A program made the translations under genes and the position numbers. A stretch of 64,000 bases of DNA, taken from NCBI RefSeq assembly GCF_028743515.2, contig NZ_CP117969.2:1955501-2019500 (forward strand), written 5' to 3'. The first letter of the stretch is position 1, and every line of letters starts with the position of its first letter. Positions 9,743-17,713 of this stretch are shown here, one piece after another. The notes below the pieces were generated by a model. That model worked only from the letters and a program-made list of their open reading frames with translations, did no database searches and was not told the DNA's origin. Source of the DNA: Imtechella halotolerans. GTDB taxonomy: Bacteria; Bacteroidota; Bacteroidia; Flavobacteriales; Flavobacteriaceae.

Positions 9743-10750
9743 TTATATTTTTGGATTCAACATTAACCACAATCTATCTTTCAGCTCTTGAATACCCTGC
9801 TGAGCTACGGAGGAAATAAAAAGATAAGGTGTTTTTCCAAAATACATATCCAATTCCCGTTTCATCAATTCTTTCAATTCTCCATCAAGCATATCGCTCT
9901 TGGAGATTGCTACAAGACGCTCCTTATCTAATAATTCTGGATTATACTTTTGTAACTCATTCAATAGTATTTCATATTCTTCAGAAATATCTTTGCTGTC
10001 AGCAGGAATTAAAAACAAAAGTGTCGAATTACGCTCTATATGTCTTAAAAAATAATGTCCCAATCCCTTTCCTTCTGCAGCTCCTTCAATAATTCCAGGA
10101 ATATCAGCAATAACAAACGATTTAAAATCTCTGTACTGAACAATACCCAGATTAGGTTTTAATGTCGTAAATGGATAATCTGCTATTTTAGGTTTCGCTG
10201 AGGTAATAACTGATAGTAAAGTTGATTTTCCCGCATTAGGAAATCCTACCAATCCTACATCAGCCAGAAGTTTTAATTCAAGCAGTAGTTCTCTTTCCTC
10301 TCCTTGGATACCTGGTTGAGCATACCTAGGAGTCTGATTAGTTGCTGTACGAAAGTGCCAGTTCCCTAACCCGCCTTTTCCACCTTGTGCAACAATACGC
10401 TCTTCACCGTGTGTTGTAATCTCAAAAAGAACCTGATCTGTCTCAAAATCCTTAACAACAGTCCCTAACGGCACCTCTAAGAAAACATCTGCACCATCTG
10501 CACCCGTACTGCGACTGCTACCACCATGTTCGCCATGACCTGCCTTGAAATGACGCTGATATTTAAAATGTATCAATGTCCAAAGGTTTTCATTACCACG
10601 CAAAATAATATGACCCCCTCTTCCTCCATCACCACCGTCAGGCCCTCCTTTTTCCACAAACTTTTCTCTATGTAAATGTGAAGAACCTTTACCTCCGTTA
10701 CCAGAAGCAACCAATACCTTTACGTAATCTGTAAAATTTCCTTCGGTCAT
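9743..10750 (-). CDS. obgE: Obg family GTPase
   Basis: This 335-residue protein contains the glycine-rich Obg fold (about 1-158, with runs such as [12 protein letters not shown]) and a G domain. The G1 motif is GFPNAGKST (169-177), G3 is [10 protein letters not shown] and G4 is SKSD. Obg proteins act in ribosome assembly and stress responses. The variable C-terminal OCT domain of longer Obg proteins is absent, as is common in Bacteroidota. It is 33 bases downstream of the hpt-adk fusion and ends at a strong hairpin. Confidence 0.94.
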   Translation of the reverse strand: MTEGNFTDYVKVLVASGNGGKGSSHLHREKFVEKGGPDGGDGGRGGHIILRGNENLWTLIHFKYQRHFKAGHGEHGGSSRSTGADGADVFLEVPLGTVVKDFETDQVLFEITTHGEERIVAQGGKGGLGNWHFRTATNQTPRYAQPGIQGEERELLLELKLLADVGLVGFPNAGKSTLLSVITSAKPKIADYPFTTLKPNLGIVQYRDFKSFVIADIPGIIEGAAEGKGLGHYFLRHIERNSTLLFLIPADSKDISEEYEILLNELQKYNPELLDKERLVAISKSDMLDGELKELMKRELDMYFGKTPYLFISSVAQQGIQELKDRLWLMLNPKI

Positions 10751-10783
10751 GTTATAATAATATAAATCTTTGCCTAAGCCTTA

Positions 10784-11905
10784 TTAACCGTTAACCGTTT
10801 CAAGGGAATCAATAACATTGGACAAACGTTGAGTAATCTCCTCAATAGACCCAATTCCATTAACACTAATAAACTTTCCTTGTTCAGTATAAAAATCAAT
10901 CAACGGCGAAGTTTTTTGGTTATACTCTTCAAATCGATTTCTAATTTTCTCTTCATCCTGATCATCAGTACGCCCGCTAACCTTACCGCGTTCCAAAAGT
11001 CGCTGTATAAGCTCCTCATCATCAGCCTCTAACGCAATTGTAGCATCAATTTTCATTTCTTTAGACTCTAAAAAGGAATCCAAAGCTTCAGCTTGAGCCG
11101 TCGTCCGAGGAAATCCATCAAAAATAAACCCCTTGGCATCGACGTTTTTATCAACTTCCTCTTGCAGCATATTTATGGTTACTTCATCAGGAACTAATTC
11201 GCCTCTATCCATATAAGACTTCGCTAAAGTTCCTAGGGCAGTTTCATTTTTTATGTTGTAACGAAATACATCTCCGGTAGAAATATGCACCAACTGGTAT
11301 TTTTCTTTTAAAAATTCAGCCTGGGTACCTTTCCCTGCACCAGGTTTTCCGAAGAGAACTAAATTAATCATGTTGTTTTGTTTTAATTGGTAAACTTCCG
11401 GCAAATTTCTTCCATATTCATCATAATCCAAGCCATAACCCAGAATAAATTTATTAGGAATAGAAAAGCCTATATAATCGAGAAAAATATCTTTTGTATA
11501 CGCTTCAGGTTTGAAAAAAAGAGTAGCAATTTTCAATGATTTCACATCATGACTTTCAAGAATACGCTTTAGTTCAACCAAGGTATGACCTGTATCTACT
11601 ATATCCTCCAACACTACCACGCTACGGCCTTTTAATTCATGGCTTATCCCTACCAACTCTTTAATTACTCCAGTAGTTGATGTACCTGAATAAGAAGCTA
11701 GCTTCACAAATGTGATCTCACAATCATTCGGAAACTTTTTTACAAAATCAGAAGCAAACATAAAAGCCCCATTGAGCACCGCAACAAAAATTGGCACTTC
11801 TCCATCTAAATCAGCACATACCTCCTTAACCAATCTATCTATCTGGCTATCAATTTCAGAGGCACCTATAAATGGGATGAAATATTTATCGTGGACACGA
11901 ATCAC
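10784..11905 (-). CDS. Fused hypoxanthine phosphoribosyltransferase-adenylate kinase
   Basis: One uninterrupted frame joins two purine enzymes. Residues 1-178 form a type I phosphoribosyltransferase of the HPRT kind, with the PRPP loop VLEDIVDTGHT at 98-108. From Met179 the chain is a complete adenylate kinase: P-loop GKPGAGKGT (186-194), IFDGFPRT, and RGKVSGRTDDQ in the lid region (short-lid type, no zinc cysteines). I place the start at GTG 11905 (373 residues). The next product residues IRVHDKYF then align with the usual HPRT start, and a promoter element (11929-11936) lies inside the alternative longer frame that begins at ATG 11953. obgE follows. Confidence 0.85.
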   Translation of the reverse strand: MIRVHDKYFIPFIGASEIDSQIDRLVKEVCADLDGEVPIFVAVLNGAFMFASDFVKKFPNDCEITFVKLASYSGTSTTGVIKELVGISHELKGRSVVVLEDIVDTGHTLVELKRILESHDVKSLKIATLFFKPEAYTKDIFLDYIGFSIPNKFILGYGLDYDEYGRNLPEVYQLKQNNMINLVLFGKPGAGKGTQAEFLKEKYQLVHISTGDVFRYNIKNETALGTLAKSYMDRGELVPDEVTINMLQEEVDKNVDAKGFIFDGFPRTTAQAEALDSFLESKEMKIDATIALEADDEELIQRLLERGKVSGRTDDQDEEKIRNRFEEYNQKTSPLIDFYTEQGKFISVNGIGSIEEITQRLSNVIDSLETVNG

Positions 11906-11928
11906 TGTATTCAAAAAATTTAAAGACG

Positions 11929-11936
11929 CAAAGATA
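11929..11936 (-). promoter_or_regulatory. Promoter -7 element for hpt-adk/obgE
   Basis: On the minus strand the sequence reads TATCTTTG, a full match to the Bacteroidota -7 consensus TAnnTTTG. It lies 23 bases upstream of the GTG start at 11905. No convincing -33 TTTG was found at the normal spacing. Confidence 0.5.
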
Positions 11937-11989
11937 CTATAATGATTCTTCATTTACGATTTTTTAAAGGAGCTTTTGAGAATTAAGCG

Positions 11990-11997
11990 TATTTTTG
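11990..11997 (+). promoter_or_regulatory. Promoter -7 element for purK-purE
   Basis: TATTTTTG is a full match to TAnnTTTG, 41 bases before the purK ATG at 12039. It lies back to back with the hpt-adk promoter, so synthesis and salvage genes for purines share a divergent control region of about 130 bases. Confidence 0.5.
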
Positions 11998-12038
11998 CGA
12001 GACTTTTGAAAGTATACTTTCTAAAAACAACGCAACAC

Positions 12039-13199
12039 ATGAATTATTTCTCATCTGATTTTACTCTTGGAATCCTCGGAGGAGGACAATTGGGCAAAAT
12101 GCTACTTTATGAAACTCGTAAGTACGATATCCGTACCATCGTATTAGATCCTAGTGCAGATGCACCTTGCCGAATAGCATGCAATAATTTCGAACAGGGC
12201 AGTCTAATGGATTTTGACACAGTTTACAATTTCGGAAAAAAGGCAGATGTACTCACCTATGAAATTGAATTGGTTAATGTAAAAGCACTTGAACAATTAG
12301 AAAAGGAAGGCGTAAAAGTATTTCCCTCTTCCAAAACCCTACGTACTATTCAAAACAAAGCCACTCAAAAACTTTTTTATGTAGATCACGAAATTCCAAC
12401 CGCACCCTTTACCAGGTTCGCCTACACTAGTGAAATACTACCTGCCATGGAACATGAAGCACTTTCTTTTCCATTTGTTTGGAAAAGCACCCAATTCGGG
12501 TATGATGGAATGGGCGTAAAAGTAATACGTAAAGCAGAAGATTTGAACGAACTTCCAAATGTCGAATGCATTGCTGAACATATGATACCATTTAAAAATG
12601 AGCTGGCTGTCATTGTGTCTAGAAATGTTTCAGGAGAAGTAAAAACATATCCAGTTGTTGAAATGGAATTTCATCCGGAAGCCAATCAAGTAGAGTACGT
12701 AATTTGCCCAGCACGCATTGATGAGAGTGTTGCACAAAAAGCTCAAGAAATTGCCCTTAAAGTTTCTAATGCAATCGAGCATGTTGGACTTCTCGCGGTT
12801 GAAATGTTTCAAACTGAAGATGACCACATTTTAGTAAATGAAGTAGCCCCAAGACCACATAACAGTGGACATTATAGTATTGAAGCAAGTTACACAAATC
12901 AATTTGAACAACACCTACGTGCTATTTTAGATTTACCACTTGGAAAGACAAATAGCAAACTAGCTGGAATTATGGTTAATTTAGTGGGAGCAGAAGGACA
13001 TTTTTGGGATGTTGTTTACGAAAACATTGAAGACATAATGAAAATGGACGGAGTAACACCTCATATTTACGGAAAGAGAGAGACACGTCCATTTAGAAAA
13101 ATGGGTCATGTAACCATTATACATGAAGAAGTTGCGGAAGCAAGAAAAATTGCCCAAAAAGTAAAGGAAACCATCAATGTGATAAGCAAAAACAACTAA
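12039..13199 (+). CDS. purK: 5-(carboxyamino)imidazole ribonucleotide synthase
   Basis: This 386-residue ATP-grasp enzyme makes N5-CAIR from AIR, bicarbonate and ATP in de novo purine synthesis. It has the N-terminal nucleotide-binding signature GILGGGQLGKM, the ATP-grasp loop KSTQFGYDGMGVKV and the metal-binding VNEVAPRPHNSGH. A longer frame opens with TTG at 11976, but a promoter element sits inside that extension and family members begin at the MNYFSSDF position, so I use ATG 12039. purE starts 9 bases downstream. Confidence 0.94.
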   Translation: MNYFSSDFTLGILGGGQLGKMLLYETRKYDIRTIVLDPSADAPCRIACNNFEQGSLMDFDTVYNFGKKADVLTYEIELVNVKALEQLEKEGVKVFPSSKTLRTIQNKATQKLFYVDHEIPTAPFTRFAYTSEILPAMEHEALSFPFVWKSTQFGYDGMGVKVIRKAEDLNELPNVECIAEHMIPFKNELAVIVSRNVSGEVKTYPVVEMEFHPEANQVEYVICPARIDESVAQKAQEIALKVSNAIEHVGLLAVEMFQTEDDHILVNEVAPRPHNSGHYSIEASYTNQFEQHLRAILDLPLGKTNSKLAGIMVNLVGAEGHFWDVVYENIEDIMKMDGVTPHIYGKRETRPFRKMGHVTIIHEEVAEARKIAQKVKETINVISKNN

Positions 13200-13208
13200 A
13201 CATACAAT

Positions 13209-13688
13209 ATGAGTAAAGTAGCTATAATTATGGGAAGCAAAAGCGACCTTCCTGTCATGCAGGAGGCCATAGATATTTTAAAAGGATTCGACATTGAGGT
13301 TGAAGTGGATATTGTTTCTGCTCATCGAACTCCTGAAAAATTATTTGATTTTAGCACAAATGCCCATAAAAGAGGTATTTCAGTGATTATAGCAGGAGCT
13401 GGCGGGGCTGCTCATCTTCCTGGAATGGTAGCATCAATGAGTCCACTACCTATAATCGGTGTACCTGTAAAAAGTAGCAACTCAATAGATGGATGGGATT
13501 CAGTCCTTTCCATTCTACAAATGCCCGGTGGAGTACCTGTAGCTACAGTAGCGCTAAACGGCGCAAAAAATGCCGGAATATTAGCTGCCCAAATTATTGG
13601 AAGTCATGACAAATGTGTTTTAGACAAAATCATAGTATACAAAGAAGGACTTAAACAAGCTGTAATAGAAAGCGCTAAAGGCCTATAA
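13209..13688 (+). CDS. purE: N5-carboxyaminoimidazole ribonucleotide mutase
   Basis: This 159-residue class I PurE converts N5-CAIR to CAIR, the step after PurK. Signature segments are GSKSDLPVMQEA near the start, SAHRTPEKLFDF, and the glycine-rich IAGAGGAAHLPGM. Length is normal. It is co-transcribed with purK and followed by a perfect hairpin terminator. Confidence 0.95.
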   Translation: MSKVAIIMGSKSDLPVMQEAIDILKGFDIEVEVDIVSAHRTPEKLFDFSTNAHKRGISVIIAGAGGAAHLPGMVASMSPLPIIGVPVKSSNSIDGWDSVLSILQMPGGVPVATVALNGAKNAGILAAQIIGSHDKCVLDKIIVYKEGLKQAVIESAKGL

Positions 13689-13692
13689 TTTA

Positions 13693-13720
13693 ATAAGCCC
13701 CTCCAGATGGAGGGGCTTAT
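13693..13720. terminator. Bidirectional terminator after purE
   Basis: A perfect 12-bp stem (ATAAGCCCCTCC paired with GGAGGGGCTTAT) with loop AGAT lies between convergent genes purE and the small gene at 13747. Confidence 0.85.
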
Positions 13721-13746
13721 TTGACAGACATTAGTTTCGCAAAAGA

Positions 13747-14004
13747 CTATGCTTGTTGGGAAACAATATATTTTGGAACTTCAGTTAACAAATTCAAGTA
13801 GTTCACATTAATTCCTTTTATTTTTGGCAAACGCTCTTTTTTAACCAAAAGCTCTATTACCTCTACTTTTTTAATTGCAATAACCTTGTCTTTTTGTTCA
13901 ACAGTAATCGTCACATCAAAAGGAACAATTTTAGCTTCAACTCCTGTCTGAGAATAGCCTACCACTCCTATTAATAAAAAAACGAAACTTACTATTGTTC
14001 TCAT
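13747..14004 (-). CDS. Small hypothetical secreted protein
   Basis: This 85-residue product has a signal peptide (residues 1-18, ending VGYSQ). The remaining 65 residues are lysine- and valine-rich, with an amphipathic pattern (KIVPFDVTITVEQKDKVIAI). I do not recognise a family. It has its own upstream spacer of 126 bases and shares the purE terminator. The clean signal peptide and a convergent terminator support it as a real gene. Confidence 0.6.
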   Translation of the reverse strand: MRTIVSFVFLLIGVVGYSQTGVEAKIVPFDVTITVEQKDKVIAIKKVEVIELLVKKERLPKIKGINVNYLNLLTEVPKYIVSQQA

Positions 14005-14130
14005 TTTGTTGTATTTTTGAACGATTTACAAAGCGAATGTACAGCAGGATTTTACACCTCAAAACTTTTTTCGTGCAATCGTAATGTATCTCCGATAAAC
14101 TGCAACTTTCTTACAAAAACATATAATTAA

Positions 14131-16167
14131 ATGAATACCAATAAGCTAATTACCTTATTCAACACGCCATACAACTCGGCTCCATTTAACAACATAAATG
14201 CAGATGACTACATCCAATTAATCACTCAAGCTATCGATGAGACCCGTAAGGAGATAGACATCATTACTTCAAACCCTGAATTACCAACCTTCAAAAACAC
14301 CATTGAAGCATTAGAATTTTCAGGAGAAATACTTGACAGACTAACCTCCATGTTTTTCAACCTTAATAACGCAGAAACAAATGAAACGGTTCAGAAGCAA
14401 GCACAGACAATTTCTCCCATGCTTTCTGAATTCGGAAACGACATCCGCCTCAATAAACACCTATTTGAAAGAGTTAAACTAGTTTATGATCAACGTAACT
14501 CACTTAATCTTTCTGCAGAACAAAGTACCTTATTGGAAAAAAAGTATAAAAGTTTTGCCCGCAATGGAGCTAATCTTCCTGATAACAAAAAGCAAGATCT
14601 CCGAAATATTGATAAAGAATTAGCAACATTGTCCCTTAAATTCGGCGAAAATGTTCTTGCAGAAACACAAGCGTTCCAATTACACATAATCAACCAAGAT
14701 GATTTAAAAGGACTTCCTGAAGGAACAATTGAAGCAGCCAAAAATTTAGCAGAGAGCACCCAAAAAGAGGGATGGATATTTACTTTAGATTATCCAAGTT
14801 ATATCCCTTTTATGACCTACGCTGAAAATCGCGAGCTGAGAAATCAACTCCACAAAGCCTTTGGAAGTAAAGCCTTTCAAAAAGAAACATATGACAATCA
14901 GGCTATTGTTCTTCGCATTGCTCAATTAAGGCATAATCGTGCATTACTACTAGGTTACAAGTCTCATGCTCATTTTGTTCTAGAGGAACGAATGGCAGAA
15001 ACACCTGAAAAAGTAAACCAATTCCTTAATGAGTTATTAGAAAAAGCTTTTGGAGCAGCTCAACGAGAATTCAATGAGTTACAAGATTACGCCAAACAAA
15101 TTGATGGAATAGATTCTCTACAAAAATGGGATAGCGCTTATTACACAGAGAAACTGAAACAACAGCGATTTGAATTAGACGACGAATTACTTAAACCATA
15201 CTTCAAACTTGAAAATGTAATTCACGGTGTATTTACAGTTGCTAAAAAATTATTTGGCCTTCATTTTGAAGAAATAAAGAACATTCCAACATATAATAAA
15301 GAAGTACAAACCTTTCGTGTGTTAGACGAAAACGGTAATTATTTAGCTTTATTTTACACTGACTTTCATCCTAGGCCAGGAAAAAGAAATGGTGCTTGGA
15401 TGACTTCCTATAAAAATCAATATATTAAAAATAATGAGAATTCCAGACCCCATATTTCCATTGTGTGCAATTTTACGCGACCTACACCAACTAAGCCATC
15501 CTTACTTACTTTCAATGAAGTAACAACCCTTTTCCATGAGTTTGGCCATGCTCTCCACGGCATTCTTGCTAACACAACCTATCCTAGTCTTAGCGGCACA
15601 AGTGTATATTGGGATTTTGTAGAGCTTCCTAGTCAGATTATGGAGAATTGGTGCTATGAAAAAGAAACTTTAGAGTTATTTGCTTTTCATTATCAAACAG
15701 GAGAAATAATTCCAATGGAGTATATTACAAAGATTAAAGAATCAGCAGCCTTTATGCAAGGTCTTCAAACATTAAGGCAACTAGGTTTTGGACTACTTGA
15801 TATGAGTTGGCACGGGCAAGATCCAAGCGCCATAACTAATGTCAAAAACCACGAAGAAATTGCAATGGCTGCAACAAACCTCTTTCCAGAATCTCCAGAG
15901 ACTTGTATGAGCACCTCTTTTTCTCATATTTTCCAAGGAGGATATTCATCAGGATACTACAGTTATAAATGGGCAGAAGTACTCGACGCAGATGCTTATG
16001 AATATTTTAAAGAAAATGGCATTTTTAATCGCAACGTAGCAGATAAATTTAAATCTTCCATTTTATCAAAAGGAGGCACCGAGAATCCAATGGAACTTTA
16101 TATACAATTTCGAGGAAAAAAGCCTACGCCAGAGGCATTACTTAAAAGAGCAGGTCTCCTTGTGTAA
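14131..16167 (+). CDS. M3 family metallopeptidase (peptidyl-dipeptidase/oligopeptidase A type)
   Basis: This 678-residue zinc peptidase degrades short peptides. The HExxH motif is HEFGH at 469-473, and the third zinc ligand glutamate should lie about 25-30 residues later, in the SVYWDFVELPSQIMENW region. That phrase is characteristic of Dcp/OpdA enzymes. No signal peptide is seen, so it is probably cytoplasmic. It is monocistronic and ends at a strong hairpin. Dcp and OpdA cannot be told apart here. Confidence 0.92.
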   Translation: MNTNKLITLFNTPYNSAPFNNINADDYIQLITQAIDETRKEIDIITSNPELPTFKNTIEALEFSGEILDRLTSMFFNLNNAETNETVQKQAQTISPMLSEFGNDIRLNKHLFERVKLVYDQRNSLNLSAEQSTLLEKKYKSFARNGANLPDNKKQDLRNIDKELATLSLKFGENVLAETQAFQLHIINQDDLKGLPEGTIEAAKNLAESTQKEGWIFTLDYPSYIPFMTYAENRELRNQLHKAFGSKAFQKETYDNQAIVLRIAQLRHNRALLLGYKSHAHFVLEERMAETPEKVNQFLNELLEKAFGAAQREFNELQDYAKQIDGIDSLQKWDSAYYTEKLKQQRFELDDELLKPYFKLENVIHGVFTVAKKLFGLHFEEIKNIPTYNKEVQTFRVLDENGNYLALFYTDFHPRPGKRNGAWMTSYKNQYIKNNENSRPHISIVCNFTRPTPTKPSLLTFNEVTTLFHEFGHALHGILANTTYPSLSGTSVYWDFVELPSQIMENWCYEKETLELFAFHYQTGEIIPMEYITKIKESAAFMQGLQTLRQLGFGLLDMSWHGQDPSAITNVKNHEEIAMAATNLFPESPETCMSTSFSHIFQGGYSSGYYSYKWAEVLDADAYEYFKENGIFNRNVADKFKSSILSKGGTENPMELYIQFRGKKPTPEALLKRAGLLV

Positions 16168-16175
16168 TAAATTAA

Positions 16176-16204
16176 AAATCGCCTATAATATAGGCGATTT
16201 TTTT
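16176..16204. terminator. Terminator between the M3 peptidase and rhodanese genes
   Basis: An 11-bp stem (AAATCGCCTAT paired with ATAGGCGATTT) with a 3-base loop is followed by a T-run on the plus strand. The rhodanese gene ends right at it from the other side, so it can act in both directions. Confidence 0.85.
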
Positions 16205-16586
16205 AATCTCTTACAAGAGGTAGCCCAGCTTCCTTCCAGCGCTCAACTCCACCATCCAAATTGATGATCTTTTTGAATCCTAACGAATCTAATATAGCTG
16301 CTGCTTTGGCACTTTTATTTCCTGTCCTGCAATACAAGTACATCGGAGTAGTCTTTTTAAAATCTACAAACATTAACGCAAAACCTGAATAGGTAAAATC
16401 TATATTGTTTGAACGTTTTAAATGACCTTCCTCATACTCTTGAGCCGTTCGTAAATCAATCAAAGGATATTTTCTTCCCTTCGACATCTTATACTCCGTG
16501 ATTGATATCGTTTTTACATTTGACTGCGAATACAATACACCTGTAATTAGCAAAAAAATCACCAATAACCATTCATTATTTTTCAT
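16203..16586 (-). CDS. Exported rhodanese-like domain protein
   Basis: This 127-residue single-domain rhodanese carries the active loop CRTGNKS (Cys86 counted from this start), so sulfurtransferase or redox chemistry on a persulfide is possible. I chose ATG 16586 because the product then begins MKNNEWLLVIFLLITGVLYS, a normal signal peptide. The longer frame from 16616 adds ten residues before it. The protein is predicted to act in the periplasm. The substrate is unknown. Confidence 0.8.
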   Translation of the reverse strand: MKNNEWLLVIFLLITGVLYSQSNVKTISITEYKMSKGRKYPLIDLRTAQEYEEGHLKRSNNIDFTYSGFALMFVDFKKTTPMYLYCRTGNKSAKAAAILDSLGFKKIINLDGGVERWKEAGLPLVRD

Positions 16587-16649
16587 GCTAAAAAAATTTA
16601 ATACCCTTAATTTCATTAATACAACACCAAATTTTAATAAAGATGCTAA

Positions 16650-17480
16650 TTATCTTTTTAATAACTGGAACATATCTAAAATAAAAATACTCATAACCCA
16701 TAAAATAGGGATACTTTCTACCCAAAAACTACAATAATATTTTGTTTGACGAACCTCCGATTTCAAAATTGCTAACCCTACGGCACTTACAACTAATCCA
16801 TTCATATACCATTCAAAATCAACCCCTCTAAAAACTGTCAGTACAAAAAAGAGTATTAAAATACTATACCCTATATACTTTGTTCCCTTAACACCATATC
16901 GCTGAGGCAAAGTGTCTAGTCTAGGATCATCATATTTTACATCACGTATTTCAAAAGGAATCATAAGCGCCAGAACCAATAAGATTCGTTGCAAAAAGAG
17001 TACCCATACAGAACCTGTTAACTCTAAGTTGGCATTTACTAATGGTAATAAAACAGTTAAAATAGCCCAGCATAACGCAACTATAATAGTTTTACAACTC
17101 CTAAGCGACCGAAAATTACGCTTTCCTGGCAATAAAGGCAATGCATATAAACAGGTTAATAAAGAAGCTACTAACAAAAGAATTTTTCCGGAAGTATTAA
17201 TCTGAACAAAATAATACCCAAACAAAATAAGGCATACAAGGCTAAATAGTTGCACACCCCTTAAATATGAATTAGGCATATAAAAATACTTCCTTGCGAT
17301 CGTGGCATATTTTACAAAATTGTAGCTAACAATTGTTCCATAAAATACGGAACATCCCACTGCTTGATTAAACGAAATTCCGTACTTCATGAATGTCAAA
17401 TACACCAATGCGCCAACTGCCAAAGCAACATGAACACTTGCATCTATGTAAAAATCAAACCATTTTTGCACCCATCGCAT
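16650..17480 (-). CDS. UbiA-like polytopic membrane protein, degenerate
   Basis: This 276-residue protein has eight or nine hydrophobic helices in the pattern of UbiA prenyltransferases. The second aspartate motif is present (IRDVKYDDPRLDTLPQRYG, Asp180/184/185/189). The first NDxxDxxxD motif is replaced by a YNFVKYA segment around 53-59. It may therefore be catalytically altered. A distant UbiA homologue of unknown substrate is the safest call. The 233-base region up to gcvP holds only the gcvP promoter. Confidence 0.6.
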   Translation of the reverse strand: MRWVQKWFDFYIDASVHVALAVGALVYLTFMKYGISFNQAVGCSVFYGTIVSYNFVKYATIARKYFYMPNSYLRGVQLFSLVCLILFGYYFVQINTSGKILLLVASLLTCLYALPLLPGKRNFRSLRSCKTIIVALCWAILTVLLPLVNANLELTGSVWVLFLQRILLVLALMIPFEIRDVKYDDPRLDTLPQRYGVKGTKYIGYSILILFFVLTVFRGVDFEWYMNGLVVSAVGLAILKSEVRQTKYYCSFWVESIPILWVMSIFILDMFQLLKR

Positions 17481-17666
17481 ATCACAAAAATAATGTATTT
17501 TTCACGGTATCCAATAGTTAAACTACACCTCTAATATTCAATCCAATATACCTGTAAACCTGATGGTCCTCAACCTCAACATTAGCTGTCATTTATTGAA
17601 CATTTTTAACGTCTCCATTAACACGAAATACACATCCTAATCGTTAGAAATAATATTTTTAATACG

Positions 17667-17674
17667 TACTTTTG
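17667..17674 (+). promoter_or_regulatory. Promoter -7 element for gcvP
   Basis: TACTTTTG is a full match to TAnnTTTG, 39 bases before the gcvP ATG. A -33 element is not clear. The rest of 17481-17713 shows no gene; I looked for a glycine riboswitch core and did not recognise one. Confidence 0.5.
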
Positions 17675-17713
17675 CAGTCTTAAACACAACTTATCACTCA
17701 ATCTCGATAACGA

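Noticed and set aside
11906-11953. N-terminal 16-residue extension of the HPRT-kinase fusion
   Set aside because: A perfect -7 promoter element sits inside it and HPRT relatives do not carry the extension, so GTG 11905 is preferred.
17481-17713. Possible glycine riboswitch before gcvP
   Set aside because: The 233-base spacer has a good promoter element but no recognisable tandem aptamer core, and only 39 bases remain between promoter and start.
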